A program made the translations under genes and the position numbers. Shown here piece after piece: positions 21,156 through 32,070 of a stretch of DNA of 64,000 bases. Origin of the DNA: Adiantum capillus-veneris (lineage: Eukaryota > Streptophyta > Polypodiopsida > Polypodiales > Pteridaceae); assembly GCA_014529385.2 (NCBI GenBank), contig CM043960.1, positions 37,766,781-37,830,780 of the forward strand, in the 5' to 3' direction. Under the pieces are notes generated by a model, which saw only the letters and a list, made by a program, of their open reading frames with translations, ran no database searches and was not told the DNA's origin. How positions within the stretch are numbered: position 1 is the first letter of the stretch; each line of letters begins with the position of its first letter.

Positions 21156-21790
21156 TCTTCAAATCGGGCCAATCACGGATGGTCTCTATCTTGGCCGAGT
21201 CCATTTGCGCTCCTGTTTTGCTGAGACAGTTTCCCAAAAAAAAAAAAAAGTATCTCTGAAGCATATGATCTCTATGTTCTGCTTCATTCTTGGAGAAAAC
21301 AATGATATCATCAAAGAAAGTGCCAACAAATAGCCTGTATTCTCGAAAAATCCTGTCCATCATCCAGTTAAATGTCGCAGGAGCATTGGTTAAGCCAAAA
21401 GGTATCACCAAAAACTCAAATAACCCAAAAGTCGTTCGAAAGGCTGTCTTATAGACGTCTCCCGACACGATTCGGATGTGATGATATCCACTCTTCAAGT
21501 CAATCCTACTAAAGCACGAGGATCCCTGTAACCTTTCGAGTATATCATCGAGTTCTTGATGGTGATTTGTTGAGAGTTCTATAATCGATGCACATTCTCC
21601 AAGATCCATCTATCTTCAAATCCAACAACAGTGGAGAGCAATACGGTGAAGTACTATGCTGGACAAGACCCTTTTCCAAGAGGTCTTTCACTGGGTTCAT
21701 AATCTTTTCATTCTGTACTCGGCTCACACGGTAAGGTGGCCGGTTCGGTGGCGTGCTTCCAGGTATCAGATCAATGGTTTGATCTTCAGG
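20929..21790 (-). pseudogene. Element F: reverse transcriptase
   Basis: RT coding in two frames. The 21545-21727 frame holds the N-terminal fingers (MNPVKDLLEKGLVQ, SYCSP-like, [15 protein letters not shown]). The 20929-21609 frame holds FSRIDLKSGYHHIRI, the catalytic FFDDIIVFSKN, and HEVRSFLGLCSYYRRFI. A run of 13 A on the plus strand near 21238-21250 has replaced the residues after the HRDHMLQ region. This looks like a homopolymer expansion or a small insertion. Confidence 0.85.
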
Positions 21791-23875
21791 CCCTCTGAGA
21801 AGCAGTCGGCATGAGTGTGGAGAAAAATCTTGGCGTTCTTTTGATCAGGTCAAAACATATTCAACCTTTATCCATCGTTCAGTTCTCTCCCAAAAGAATG
21901 AGTAAGAAACTGAAGTTCATCAAGTACAATCTCTAAGCCCTTCATTTATCAAAGTCGCTTTCTCAGCCCGGTAGTCAACCACGGCGTAGTTCTTGTGGTA
22001 CCAAAGGATCCTGAGTAGAACGTCACTCGTGTGCCTTGAACACCCCTGTCATTGCAAACAAAGTTTGCCAATGCTCGGTGTAATGGCAACATTCCATCTG
22101 GGTGCCAGTCGAACTACCTCCGCCTGTGGCGTCAGTCTGTTGGGCGTAATTTCCAAATCGAGCCGCCAATTCCAAGTGAAAAGAAGTTGGCCTTGGCTCC
22201 TTCAAAAGAGCTTCCTGATCCTTCACTTTGCCCCAAAAGCGACAAAGTTTGTACTTTCATTCATTAGATTCGGTGTAGGTTCCACACCATGTGGTACCAG
22301 TTTTGTTTTTCTATCTGCCTTTTCTGCCACGTTTCTCAACTGCTCTCGAACTCTCAGGCCTGTTGTCGTCTTTATCATTCTGTTCTTTCTATGCCTTTTT
22401 AGGGCACTTCGCGGAGATATGTCCATGTTCCCCGCATCCAAAGCACTTCCCCTCTCTGATGAAACGAGCTCTCTCCTCAGGAGTAAGCTTGGGTCGTGCA
22501 TCCTTTTTCTCTGGGTTGCTCTTTTTCTTTCTACTTTCATTCCCTGAAGTCTGTTCGGCTCGTTGTGTCATGGCCTCATCTGTGGGGTAGGTCAGACTGC
22601 CAGAGTGAATGGCAAAGCCCCGCTTCACATGACTCATCAACTCCTGAATAGAAGCTGACTTCTGTTACAAGCAGTGATCTCGGATCTCTGTAGGTAGACC
22701 CAAGGTAAACCGCTCAATCTGTTCTCTGAATGAGATCTTCTTGAATGAAGAGGCGGGTAGAAAAGAGCTCCAGAATCTTTCACAATAAGCATTGATTGTA
22801 TCTTTCTTGGTCTTCGGAAGATGGTTCCAAGCAGCTCGTATATCTCGTTCATATTCTTGCGTCAACCAAGAAGAAATGAAAATGCTTCCTTAAATTTCAG
22901 CTATTTAAGTGGCGCAGTCTTGTTTAAAAGAAGCGTGGACCACCAAGTACGAGCATTCCTCTTAAAGTAAGAGGCAGCTCTCCGAATCTTGGAGTGCTCT
23001 GAATAGCGTCCTCCCGTGAAAGCGATGTCAAACTGCTGTATAAAAGACAAAGCCTTCGAAGCATCTGAGTATCCTGAAAAAGTATCAAACTTGATCGAGT
23101 GGCCATCTTCCTTAAACTCTCGGACTTTCTTGCTTTTATCTTCGAAAAAGTCATACTGGTTAGCTTTGTAAAAAAATTCTTCTTGTTCGCATAAAAGTTT
23201 CCGTCATCGGAATCTGAGCTGTCTGTAGACGAGTCCTCAGTAGAACTGTCAGGCTCTGGGCGAGATGTAGCCTTCTTTGCCTTTTTCTTGCCCTTTCTGA
23301 AGCTTTGTTTCTTGCTTCGCTTTTTTGCTTTTTCTGTCTTCTTCGCTCGAGTCTGAAGAGCTAGAAGAACTGTCAGAAGAAGAAGAACTGGGTAAGCCTT
23401 CAAACTTGACACGCTTCTTCTGTTTCTTTGCCTTGTCGAATGTCAACTGACGACCCAAATATCCCGGGAAGTTAGTGTCTTTCTTCTGCTTTTTGCCGTG
23501 CTTTTTGTCTTTCTTTTGCACGTCGAAAAGCTGAGCAATCCGTGCATCAACCACGTTCTCCAGTTCCTTCTCCGTACATTTCTTGGAGGCAGAAGGTTTC
23601 TTGAGAGCGGGTTTCGGGAGTGGTGTTGTGGTTCTCTGCCACTCCATCTGTACCTCTTCCAAAGAGGTCTGGTTCATATATTTTTCCATCTTCGGGTCCT
23701 TGGCAAAATTGAGCATCATCTTTGTTGCATCGCCAATCAATTGACGACGCTCCATCTCTTGCTGTTCCGTCTGAGTAGGCCTAGGGGGGCCATACTCCGT
23801 GCCGGAATCTTCGTTGTGATCCCTGCCCGCATCTCCAGATGCAGAGGGAGTCGATTGATCCTTGCGTGAAGCCAT
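21791..23875 (-). pseudogene. Element F: gag and remnant protease
   Basis: The gag ATG at 23873-23875 (MASRKDQST) lies about 60 nt after the PBS. The order is the QEMERRQLIGDATKMM block, a Lys-rich DTNFPGYLGRQLTF block, a Ser tract with SDSSEEDRK (all in 23249-23995), a second acidic tract DSSTEDSSTDSSDSDD (22924-23412), the capsid end EYERDIRAAWNHL and QIERFTLGLPTEIRDHCL (22637-22865), and the zinc knuckle CFGCGEHGHISAKC (22389-22640). The protease (22023-22226) has lost its catalytic loop. KDQEAL runs directly into KEPRPTSFHLE. At least three frame changes break the gene. Confidence 0.85.
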
Positions 23876-23932
23876 AGCTGCTGCGGAAAAAAAATTTGGG
23901 ATCGGATTTCCCGTAGAAGAGAAATCGGCCGT

Positions 23933-23944
23933 GCTCTGATACCA
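23933..23944 (-). other. Primer-binding site of element F
   Basis: The minus strand reads TGGTATCAGAGC, an exact initiator-Met tRNA match, one base from the 5' LTR. Confidence 0.9.
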
Positions 23945-23945
23945 C

Positions 23946-24751
23946 TGTAACAGACTTGGACACTCCAAGTCAAGAATCAACCGCGACAGCACCAAATAAC
24001 CACTTCAAAACAATTCACAGATCACAATAGATTTGCACTGGCCCGGCGGAGTTCCGTGCGTAGAGATATTGGCCCCAAAGACTGGCGCCCCTTTCGGTAT
24101 TTCTTTTTATATTAATCAGATCAAAGTACAAGAGTGTGGCTAGGGTTTCACTCTCAGACTCTGCGTCCAGATCCTCTGAGAAGTGAAGCCCTCTCCACAT
24201 ATTTAAAGGTACAAGGGATGCCCAAAAGCAGAGCCCCAAAAGCTTTTAAAATAAAAAGCATAAGAGCTCAAAAGCTCTTCTCTCTCAAGTTCTCCTTTTT
24301 TTTGTTTAAAAAAAAGCATTCTCTTCAAAAGCGAAATTCGCGTCGCTCATCGTTTTATTTTATTTTTATTTTTATTTTTAATTTTTTTCAGCCTCCGCGA
24401 TTTTCGGAAATTAGGGTTTTTGGCAGAAATTAGGGTTTGCAGGAATTTTAGGGTTTTTGCTATCCGCCACGTCATCACTTTATGACCAGCGTCACCATGA
24501 AACGCGTTTCGGCAGGTAAGGATAGGTGAAATGTTTCGGGCCTTGAAACGTTTCGCTCACCAAGTGAAACACAAGCCGTTTCACTAACAACAAGTTACCA
24601 TAGTTTTAGTTTCAAAGTCGCTAAATGCACGTTTCGGTCTCACGTTTCACTATGCTTTCATTTTGGACTGAAACGTTTCGTGGTGAAACACCGCGTTTTA
24701 GGGTGAAACGTTTCGGCCTTGAAACGTTTCGCGGCTACGTTGTTTGTGACA
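23946..24751 (-). repeat. Element F 5' LTR with a MITE
   Basis: Pairs with the 3' LTR 17975-18512. The extra length is a MITE at 24487-24742 placed a few bases from the LTR end. The LTR resumes as tttgtgaca and ends at 24751, directly followed by the cactc duplication. Confidence 0.85.
24487..24742. mobile_element. MITE rich in GAAACGTTTC palindromes
   Basis: A 256-bp insertion in the last bases of F's 5' LTR. The 8-bp duplication is tttatgac (24479-24486) / tttgtgac (24743-24750), and the second copy matches the empty site in the 3' LTR. The ends form an imperfect 18-bp inverted repeat (cagcgtcaccatgaaacg against caacgtagccgcgaaacg, 13 matches). The interior carries many gaaacgtttcg or gtgaaacg motifs in both orientations, so a strong fold-back is likely. 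The length and 8-bp duplication suggest the hAT group. Confidence 0.75.
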
Positions 24752-24942
24752 CACTCCCTTGTACTTTGTGCAACAAATTTAATACAAAAAGAAATACCGA
24801 AAGGGGAGCCAGTGTTTGGGGCCAATACCTCTTGGCACGGAACTCCGCTGGGCCGGTGTCGAATCAAATTGTGAACTGTTTTGAAGTGAATTCCTGTCGT
24901 GTCGCGGTAGATTCTTGACTTGGAGTGTCCAAGTCTGTTACA
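24752..24942 (+). repeat. Element G 5' LTR, second part
   Basis: Continues the LTR from 17974. It begins with the cactc duplication and contains the transcript-end-like region (tacaaaaagaaataccgaaa near 24782). It ends GTCTGTTACA next to the PBS. Confidence 0.8.
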
Positions 24943-24943
24943 A

Positions 24944-24955
24944 TGGTATCAGAGC
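24944..24955 (+). other. Primer-binding site of element G
   Basis: Reads TGGTATCAGAGC one base after the LTR, an exact initiator-Met tRNA complement. Confidence 0.9.
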
Positions 24956-25006
24956 GCGGCCGATTTCTCTTCTACTAGAAAATCCGATCCTTTTTACGCG
25001 GCACTT

Positions 25007-25712
25007 ATGGATTCAAGCAATGGACAATCGACTTCCTCTGCATCCGGAGATGCGGGAAGAGGTCACGAAGAAGATTCACGCGAGGAGTACGGCCCGCCTC
25101 CGCGGAGCTTGAAGAGATGGAACATCGGAGATTGGTCGATGATGCGACAAAGCTGATGGTGAATTTTGCGAAGGACCCTAAACTTGCAAAATTTTTCACC
25201 CAGACCTCCTTCGATGAGGTGCACTCATAGTGGCGGCAAACCATGGAGCCACCCCTCAAACCGGCACTCAAGAAACCTCCTACTCCAAGGATGTTTGCAG
25301 AGCAAGAATTAGAAGAGGTGGTTGATGCACGGATTAGCCAGCTTTTTGACGCGTAGAACAAAGCCGAAAAGCACGACAAAAAGCAGAAGAAAGGCACTGA
25401 CTTCCCGGGTTATTTGGGTTGTCAATCTACTTTTGTCTTGGCAAGAAAGTAGAAGAAGCGTGTGCGATTTGAAGGAGTATCCAGTTCTTCTTCTTCTTCT
25501 TCTGACAGTTCTTCTAGCTCTTCTGACTCGAGTGAAGAAGACAGGAAAGGGAAAAAGTGAAGCAAAAAGCAAAGCTTCGGAAAGGGCAAGAAAAGGCAAA
25601 GAAGTCTAGATCTCGCCCAATTGTTGACAGTTCTACAAAGGACTCGTCTTCGGATAGTTCGGACTCCGATGACAGCAGATTTTATGCAAGAAAGAAGAAT
25701 TTTTATAACAAT
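25007..25712 (+). pseudogene. Element G: gag, first part
   Basis: It begins MDSSNGQSTSSASGDAGRGH at 25007. The coding runs through the DDATKLMVNFAKDPK block, the Lys-rich and DFPGYLG blocks, a Ser tract, SDSSEEDRKGKK and the second acidic tract (DSSSDSSDSDD), with several in-frame stops. It ends at RKKNFYN where the truncated element H begins. It resumes at 28520 with about 15 codons missing. Confidence 0.8.
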
Positions 25713-26270
25713 AGCATGATCCTCAGGACGAGCGGGTGGTAACTCACCTGACAGGCCCTCTGAAAAAGCAATCGGCATGAGTGTGGAGAAAAATCTTGGC
25801 GTTCTTTTGTTCAGGTCAAAACATATTCGACCTTCATCCATCGTTCAGTTCTCTCCCAAAAAAAAGTGAGTAAAGAAACTGAAGTTCATCAGGTACAATC
25901 TCTGAGCTCTTCATTTGTCAAAATCGCTTTCTCGGCCCGGTAGTCAACCACGGCGTTGTTGTGGTACCAAGGGATTTCGAGTAGAACGTCACAACCTTCC
26001 AAGGCAAATACGTAAAACTCCTCGTGCCCTAAACACCCTTGTCATTGCAAACAAAGTTTGCCAATGCTCGGTGTAATGGCAACATCCCGTCCAGGTGCCA
26101 CTCGAACTACATCCGCCTGTGGCCTCAGCCTATCGGGCGTAATTCCAAGAAGTTGGCCTTGGCTCCTCCAAAAGAGCTTCCTGATCTTTCACTTTGCCCC
26201 AAAAGCGGCAAAGTTTGTACTTCCATTCATTTGATTCGGTTTAGGCCCCACGCAATGTGGTACCAGTTCT
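25713..26270 (-). pseudogene. Element H: protease remnant and RT start
   Basis: The minus strand reads, with breaks, the chromovirus protease (GCDVLLEIPWYHNN-type residues near 25960-26010) and the acidic linker ahead of RT ([24 protein letters not shown], near 25720-25790). It ends there. Relative to element G the catalytic loop is shortened. Confidence 0.7.
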
Positions 26271-27819
26271 GCTTTTTATCTGCCTTTTCTGCCACGTCTC
26301 TCAGCTGCTTTAGAACTTTCTGGCCTTTCTTCATCTTGTTCATTCGGTTCTTTCTGTGCCTTTTTAGGGCACTTCCCGGAGATATGTCCATTTTCCCCGC
26401 ATCCAAAGCTCTTCCCTTCCCTGATGAAGCGAGCTCTCTTCTAAGGAGTAAGCTTGGGTCATGCATCTTTCTTTTTTGGGTTGCTCTTTCTTTTTCTACT
26501 TTCATTTGTTGAAGTCTGTTCGGCTCTTTGTGTCATGATTTATCGGTGGGTAGGTCAGACTGCCAGAGTGAATGGCAAAACCCCGTTTCGCATGACTCAT
26601 CAACTCCTGAATAGAAACCGACTTCTGTTCCAAGCAGTGATCTCAGATCTCTGTAGGAAGATCCAAGGTAAACCGCTCAATTTGTTCCTTGAACGAGATC
26701 TTCTTAAAGGGAAGAGGCAGGTAGAAAAGAGCTCCAGAATCTCTCGCAATAAGCGTCCATTGTTTCTTGGTCATCCGAAGATGGTTCCAAGCAGTTCGTA
26801 CATCACGTTCATACTCTCGAGTCAGTCAAGAAGAAATAAAAAGCTTTTCAAATTTCAGCCATTTAACTGGCGGTGTCTTGTTCAATAGAAGTGTGAACCA
26901 CCAAGTTCGAGCATTTCCCTTAGAGTAAGAGGCAGCTCTCCGAATCTTAGAGTGCTCTAAGTAACGCCCTCCCGCGAAAGCGATGTCAAACTGATGTACA
27001 AAAGACAAAGCCTTCGAAGCATCTCTATAACCAGAAAACGTGTCAAATTTAATTGACTGTCCACTTTCCTTAAACTCTCGGACTTTCTTGCTTTTGTCTT
27101 CCATAAAGTCATACTGGTTGGCTTTTTAAAAATTGGTCTTCTTTGCATAAAAGTTGCTGTCATCAGAGTCTGAACTGTCTGTAGACGAGTCCTCTGTAGA
27201 ACTGTCACTCACGGGGCGAGATTTAGACTTCTTTGCCTTTTTCTTGTCCTTTCTGAAGCGTTGCTTCTTGCTTCGCTTTTTGCCTTTTCTCTCTTCTTCA
27301 CTCGAGTCGGATGAGCTAGAAGAACTGTGAGAAGAAGAAGAAGAAGAACTGGGTACTCCTTCAAATCGAACACTCTCCTTTTGTTTCTTTGCCTTTTCAA
27401 ATGTAGACTGATGACCCAAATAACCCAGGAAGTCAGTGCCTTTCTTCTGCTTTTTGCCGTGCCTTTCAGCTTTGTTTTGTGCGTCAAAAAGCTGAGCAAT
27501 TCGTGCATCAACCACCTCTTCTAATTCCTACTCTGTGTACATCCTGGGAGTAGGAGGTTTTTTGGGTGGTTCTGTGGTCTTCTGCCAGTGCGCGTGCACC
27601 TCCTCGAAAGAGGTCTTGCTCATATATTTCTCAAATTTTGGATCCTTCGCAAAATTGAGTATCATCTTTGTTGCATCACCGATCAATCGTTGACGCTCCA
27701 TCTCTTCGAGCTCTGCCTGAGTAGGCCGAGGCGGGCCATACTCCTTACCTGAATCTCGATGTGATCCCTTTCCGCATCTTCAGATGCAGAGGGAGTTGAC
27801 TGATCCTTGCCTGAAGCCA
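26271..27819 (-). pseudogene. Element H: gag
   Basis: The ATG at 27817-27819 starts MASGKDQST. An early frameshift is followed by the frame 27126-27515 (VVDARIAQLF, DFLGYLGHQSTF, Ser tract, SDSSEEERKGKK, DSSTEDSSTDSSDSDD). Then comes the frame 26826-27104 with KFDTFSGYRDASKALSF and ARTWWFTLLL. The zinc-knuckle region (near 26390) is damaged. It is dead but close to the gag of F. Confidence 0.8.
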
Positions 27820-27877
27820 TAGGTGCCGCGGAGAAAAAATTAGGGATCGGATTTTCCGTTGAAGAAAAATTGGCCGT

Positions 27878-28519
27878 GCTCTGATACCACTGTAACAGAC
27901 TTGGACACTCCAAGTCAAGAATTTACCTCGACAGCACAAATAACCACTTCAAAACAGTCCACAGTTCACAATTGATTCGACACTGGCCCGACGGAGTTCC
28001 GTGCCTAGAGATATTGGCCCCAAAGATTGGCGCCTCTTTCGGTATTTCTTTTTGTATTAATCTGTGTTCAAAGTACAAGAGTGCGGGCAGGCGCTCACAC
28101 TCAGACTCTGCGTCCAGATGCTCTGAGTTGTGAGTGGCCTACCCAACTATTTAAAGAGTACAAGGGATGCCAAAAGCAGAGCTTAAAAGCTGAAAATCAA
28201 AAGCTTACTAAAAAAATAAAGCAAAGGCTCTTTCTCTCTCTTTCACGTATGCTTTAATAGGATAAAGGAAGTCAATAAAGTTTTCTCTAACAAGCCCTTT
28301 TGGGGAAATAAAAGCAATCCCCAAAAGCTTTCAACGTGGCCAGATTTGCGTAGAGAAAAACAGCTAGTTTCCGTACACTGCCTGCCACGTCATCAGTGCT
28401 TTTTTCGTGAAATGCGCCGCAAAACGCGGGCGGGTCCGTACGATGCTGCCAGGTCAGCATTTCATCCTGCCACAGGAGTGTGTGTGTGCACTGGGCAGCC
28501 ACGTCATCAGTTTGTGACA
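27878..28519 (-). repeat. Element H PBS and 5' LTR
   Basis: The PBS is at 27878-27889 (TGGTATCAGAGC on the minus strand). The LTR at 27891-28519 reads TGTCACAAACTGATGACG ... GTCTGTTACA. Its U3 shares short motifs (tgacgtggc, gtacggac, tttgattttcagctttt) with G's U3 but is otherwise different. The conserved core is at about 28012-28037. Confidence 0.85.
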
Positions 28520-29735
28520 TTGAGAGTTTAAAGAAGGTGGATAGTCAAATAAATTTGACACGTTTTCTGGATTTCGAGATGCTTCGAAGGCTTTGGCTTT
28601 CATACAACAATTTGATATAGCTTTCTTTGGAGGACATTACTCATAGCACTCCAAGATTCAGAGGGCTACCTCTTACCTCAAGGGAAATGCTCGAACTTGG
28701 TGGTCCACGCTTCTATTGAACAAGAAATCTCTAGTTAAATGGCTGAAATTTCAAAGGCTTTTTATTTCTTCTTGGTTAACTCGGGAGTACGAACGCGACA
28801 TACGAACTGCTTAGAACCATCTTCGGATGACCAAGAAGGATACGTTGGACGCATATTGCGAGAGATTCTGGAGCTCTTTTCTACCAGCCTCTTCATTTAA
28901 GAAGATCTCGTTCGAAGAACAGATTGAGCGGTTTACCTTGGGACTTCCTACAGAGATCCGAGATCACTGCTTGGAGCAAAAGTCAGATTCCATCCAGGAA
29001 CTGATGAGTCATGCGAAACAGGGTTTTGCCATTCATTCAGGCAGTTTGACCTACCCCACAGATGAAATCATGACGCAAAGGACCGAACACACTTCAAACA
29101 ATGAAAGTAGAAAGAAGAAGAGCAACCCAGAAAAGAAAGAAAAGGATGCACGACCCAAGCTCACTCTTCGAGAGAGAGCTCTCTACATCAAAAAGGGAAA
29201 GTGCTTTGGATGCGGGGAAACTGGGCGTATCTCCGCGAAGTGCCCTAAAAAGGCACCGAAAGAACAGAACGACAAAGATGAAGACAGGCCTGAGGGTTCG
29301 AAAGCAGCTGAGGAACGTGGACGAAAAGGCAAGATGAAAGCAGGACTGGTTCCAGATTGCATGGGTATTGACCCAAGCACGATTGACCAAAGTACAGAAC
29401 TTTGCCGAGCTTGGGGCGAAGTGAAAGACCAAGAAGCCCTGATTTTCTTTGATGGAGGAGCCAAGGCCAACTTCATTTCACCTCAATTGGCGGTGCGGCT
29501 CGAGATTAGATCGGATGGGACTACTAGCAGAGGCAGTTCTAGCGGCACCAGGCAGGGACGTAGCCATTACACGTGTCATTGGCAAACTTTGGTTGCATTG
29601 TCAGGGGTATTTGGGCATGAGGACTTCTACATAATGCCCTTGGAAGGTTGTGATGTCCTCCTAGGAATTCCTTGGTACCATAAGAATAACGCTGTGGTCG
29701 ACTATCGGGCGAGAAAAGCGACTTTGACTACATAG
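28520..29735 (+). pseudogene. Element G: gag second part and protease
   Basis: Continues G's gag (EFKEGG, then TWWSTLLL and EYERDIRTA). From 28827 there is a clean 302-codon frame with CERFWSSFLPASSFKKISF, the zinc knuckle CFGCGETGRISAKC, and the protease with loop FFDGGAKANFIS and flap region EGCDVLLGIPW. Gag and protease thus lie in one frame, with no frameshift site between them. The protease ends in an in-frame TAG at about 29733. Confidence 0.85.
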
Positions 29736-30815
29736 AAGGGCCGAACTATTGTACTTGATGTAAAACTTAAGGGGAAGTCTGTCCCTATTGTATCGGCTTC
29801 GGCCGTTTCAAAATTAATGAAATCCAGTCTGTTTGTTTACTCGATCTTTTTGAAAGAGTTGAATGATGAGAATAGGATAAATATGTCTGAACTTAATAAA
29901 GAACGCCAAGATTTTCTCCACACTCATGCCGATTGCTTTTCAGAGGGTGCGCGAGGCGAGTTACCACTCGCTCGTCCTGAGGATCATACCATTGATCTGA
30001 TACCTGGAAGCACACCACTGAATCGGCCACCTTACTGTGGGAGCCGAGCCGAGAACGAAGAAATTATGAACCAAGTGAAAGACCTCTTGCAAAAAGGTCT
30101 TGTCCAGCCTAGTACTTCATCGTACTGCTCTCCAGTGTTGTTGGTTTTGAAAGACGGATCTTGGAGAATGTGCATCGATTATAGAGCTTTCAACAAAAAC
30201 ACCATCAAGAACAGATTTCCGATTCTTAGGATCGATGATAGTCTTGGCTGACTACAAGGATCCTCGTGTTTTAGCATGATCCACTTGAAGAGGGGATATC
30301 ATCAGATCCGAATCGCGCTGGGAGATGTCTATAAGATAGCTTTTCGGACGACTTTTGGGATACTTGAGTTTTTATTGATGCCTTTTGGCCTAACCAATGC
30401 TTAAGCGACATTTAACCGGATGATGGACATGATTTTTCTAGATTACAGACTATTTGTTGGCACTTTCTTTGATGACATCATTGTTTTATCTAAGGATGAG
30501 GCAGAACATAGAGAACATTTGCTACAGGTCCTTTAGGCATTACGAGATCACAAGTTGGTGATTAATGCAAAGAAAAGTGAATTTTTCCTAGCCGAGATAC
30601 ACTTTTTGGGACACATTGTCTCAGCAGTAGGAGTGCAGATGGACCTGGCCAAGATAGAGACTATTCGTGATTGGCCTGATTTGAAGAATGTCCATGAAGT
30701 TAGAAGCTTCTTGGGCTTGTGTTCGTATTACAGGCGGTTCATTAGAAAGTTTGCAGAGGTTGCTTCCCCTTTGCATATCTTGACACAGAAAGGAGTCCCT
30801 TTCTCGTGGGGACCC
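29736..30815 (+). pseudogene. Element G: reverse transcriptase
   Basis: Follows the protease in the same direction. The frame 29817-30251 has the linker ([23 protein letters not shown]) and the RT fingers ([16 protein letters not shown]). Then, across stops, come a degraded [26 protein letters not shown], the catalytic FFDDIIVLSKDE, and 30555-30893 with KKSEFFLAEIHFLGHIV and HEVRSFLGLCSYYRRFI. Coding stops being RT after GVPFSWG near 30815. Confidence 0.85.
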
Positions 30816-31480
30816 ACAGCCTGGATTGGATGCGAAGTGGATGGAGGAGGAGGACCTGGCAGGTACTCCTCAGATTGTGAACCTTTACCTTGAAGCATTT
30901 GGTTTAGCATAGTCTATTCCAAATAGAACCCCGAACTTAGCTTGGGCGGAATTTGGTGCAGCGGGTATGCACAAGATGGGAGTCGCTCCACTCATTTGTC
31001 AACAGATTGCCCCGATTTTTGATACTAAAGTCACTGATGTCTCTTTTGAGTTTCAGGGGATACTGTGAGCTGACAGTATTCTGATGTATGACTTTATGAA
31101 TTGGAATTCCCGACAATATGATACTGATTTGTTTTTGACTTGTTTAAGTGCAGGAACTGATAGACGAAATGATGCAACATTTCGGTCTGAAAGATCTTGA
31201 TAGACATGGTTGCAATAAGGATTAGTAAATCGGGCATCTATGAGGTCCCGAGTGGATCTAGATGCGATTGCTAAATACGTTTCCGATTAATCATGGTCTG
31301 AGATCTGAATGAATTTTTGAATGTGATTTGTCATGTGATGTCCTGTGATGCGACTGTTGATTGGTACATGTGCTAGATGTGTTGTTACTGGTGCGTCGGT
31401 ACTAACAATCAGTGTCTGCTAAGACAGTTTATGGCCTCTGTCTGTTTTGCAGGCATAATGGAGGGCGATTACAATGCTTT
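30816..31480 (+). other. Chromodomain end and 3' UTR of element E
   Basis: The reading frame resumes in the last codons of a chromodomain (DAKWMEEEDLAGTPQIV, LYLEAFGLA, stop near 30910). The matching segment of element F lies at 19070-19190. Then come about 570 bases of non-coding sequence that keep recognisable similarity to the 3' UTR of F and M, especially 31195-31310 (ggatctagatgcgattgct and nearby). I assign it to E because the E-type 3' LTR follows. Confidence 0.65.
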
Positions 31481-32070
31481 CAGGAGGGGGGTATGTCACA
31501 AACCAGTGACGTGGCACAGCCCCAGACACACCCCATCAAGTGGGTAGCAGACCAGACACACCCAGGTTGGCAGACAGGCTACGCCATGTGGCAATTGTAT
31601 CGCATCTCTGCGATTTGCGGCGGGAAAAGCGGAAAAGCAGGCTGACGTGGCAATGCGTACGACAGGCTGTACGGAAGGTGCTTTTTGCACAGCTGAACTC
31701 TACGCAATGCTTTGGAGAGGCTTTTTGGATTATTTGCTTTATTCTTTTTGAAGAGCTTTTTACTGAAAGATTTTGGGGCTCTGCTTTTGGGCATCCCTTG
31801 TAAACAAATAAATAAGTCAGTTGGGCTTCCACTCTACAGGGCATCTGGACGCAAAGTCTGAGAGTGAGACCCCTTCCACTCCTTGTACTTTGAGTTACAG
31901 ATTAATACAAAAAGAAATACCGGAAGGGGCGCCAGTCTTTGGGGCCGATATCTCTAGGCACGGAACTCCGCCGGGCCGTGTCGAATCAATTGTGAACTGT
32001 GAACTGTTTTGAAGTGGATCTCTGCTGTGTCGCGGTAGAATCTTGACTTGGAGTGTCCAAGTTTGTTACA
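31481..32070 (+). repeat. Element E PPT and 3' LTR
   Basis: The PPT CAGGAGGGGGGTA lies at 31481-31493 and the LTR at 31494-32070, TGTCACAAACCAGTGACG ... GTTTGTTACA. The core aagaaataccggaaggggcg is near 31911. It contains the A/T-rich AAATAAATAAGT stretch near 31805, a likely TATA region. It is followed by the gtcaa duplication. Confidence 0.9.

Larger units (their letters stand above)
17975..24751 (-). mobile_element. Element F: full-length chromovirus
   Basis: Minus-strand Ty3/gypsy element with both LTRs (17975-18512 and 23946-24751), a PBS and a PPT. It is flanked by a perfect duplication, cactc (17970-17974 and 24752-24756), that rejoins G's LTR. All coding domains are present in order: Gag, zinc knuckle, a damaged protease, RT, RNase H, integrase, chromodomain. 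Every gene carries frameshifts or stops. The LTRs differ by a few percent by eye, so it is older than D and N. Confidence 0.9.
25713..28519 (-). mobile_element. Element H: truncated chromovirus inside G's gag
   Basis: Minus-strand element keeping its 5' LTR (27891-28519), PBS, gag, protease region and the first few codons of RT. Its 3' end stops at about 25713, with no PPT or 3' LTR. The outer LTR edge (28519) directly joins G's gag coding (EFKEGG). The other edge also joins G's gag, but with about 45 bp of it missing. A deletion that removed H's pol, its 3' LTR and a little of G explains this. Confidence 0.75.
17503..30815 (+). mobile_element. Element G: 3'-truncated chromovirus inside E
   Basis: Plus-strand chromovirus with a 5' LTR in two parts (17503-17974 and 24752-24942, split by element F), a PBS, gag in two parts (split by element H), protease and reverse transcriptase. 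Coding stops abruptly near 30815 and switches to the very end of a chromodomain, so the RNase H, integrase and 3' LTR of G are missing. The 3' LTR that follows is of the E type, with an unrelated U3. I infer a deletion that joined G's pol to E's 3' end. The left edge is only placed to within a few bases. Confidence 0.6.
13819..32070 (+). mobile_element. Element E: chromovirus, expanded by nested insertions
   Basis: Plus-strand Ty3/gypsy element with matching LTRs at 13819-16062 (interrupted) and 31494-32070, and a perfect 5-bp target duplication, gtcaa at 13814-13818 and 32071-32075. Removing it rejoins element C's RNase H coding. Only its 5' gag (16127-17502) and its 3' end (about 30816-31493) are its own. 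Element G and everything inside G lie between them, and the middle of E's coding is gone. Confidence 0.8.

Noticed and set aside
21236-21250. A13 run as the tail of a SINE or processed insert
   Set aside because: No A or B box and no body sequence precedes it, and RT coding continues on both sides. A homopolymer change is simpler.
17503-32070. G and E as one ordinary element with 5' LTR at 17503 and 3' LTR at 31494
   Set aside because: The U3 regions do not match, while the 13819 LTR matches the 31494 LTR and the two share a perfect gtcaa duplication.
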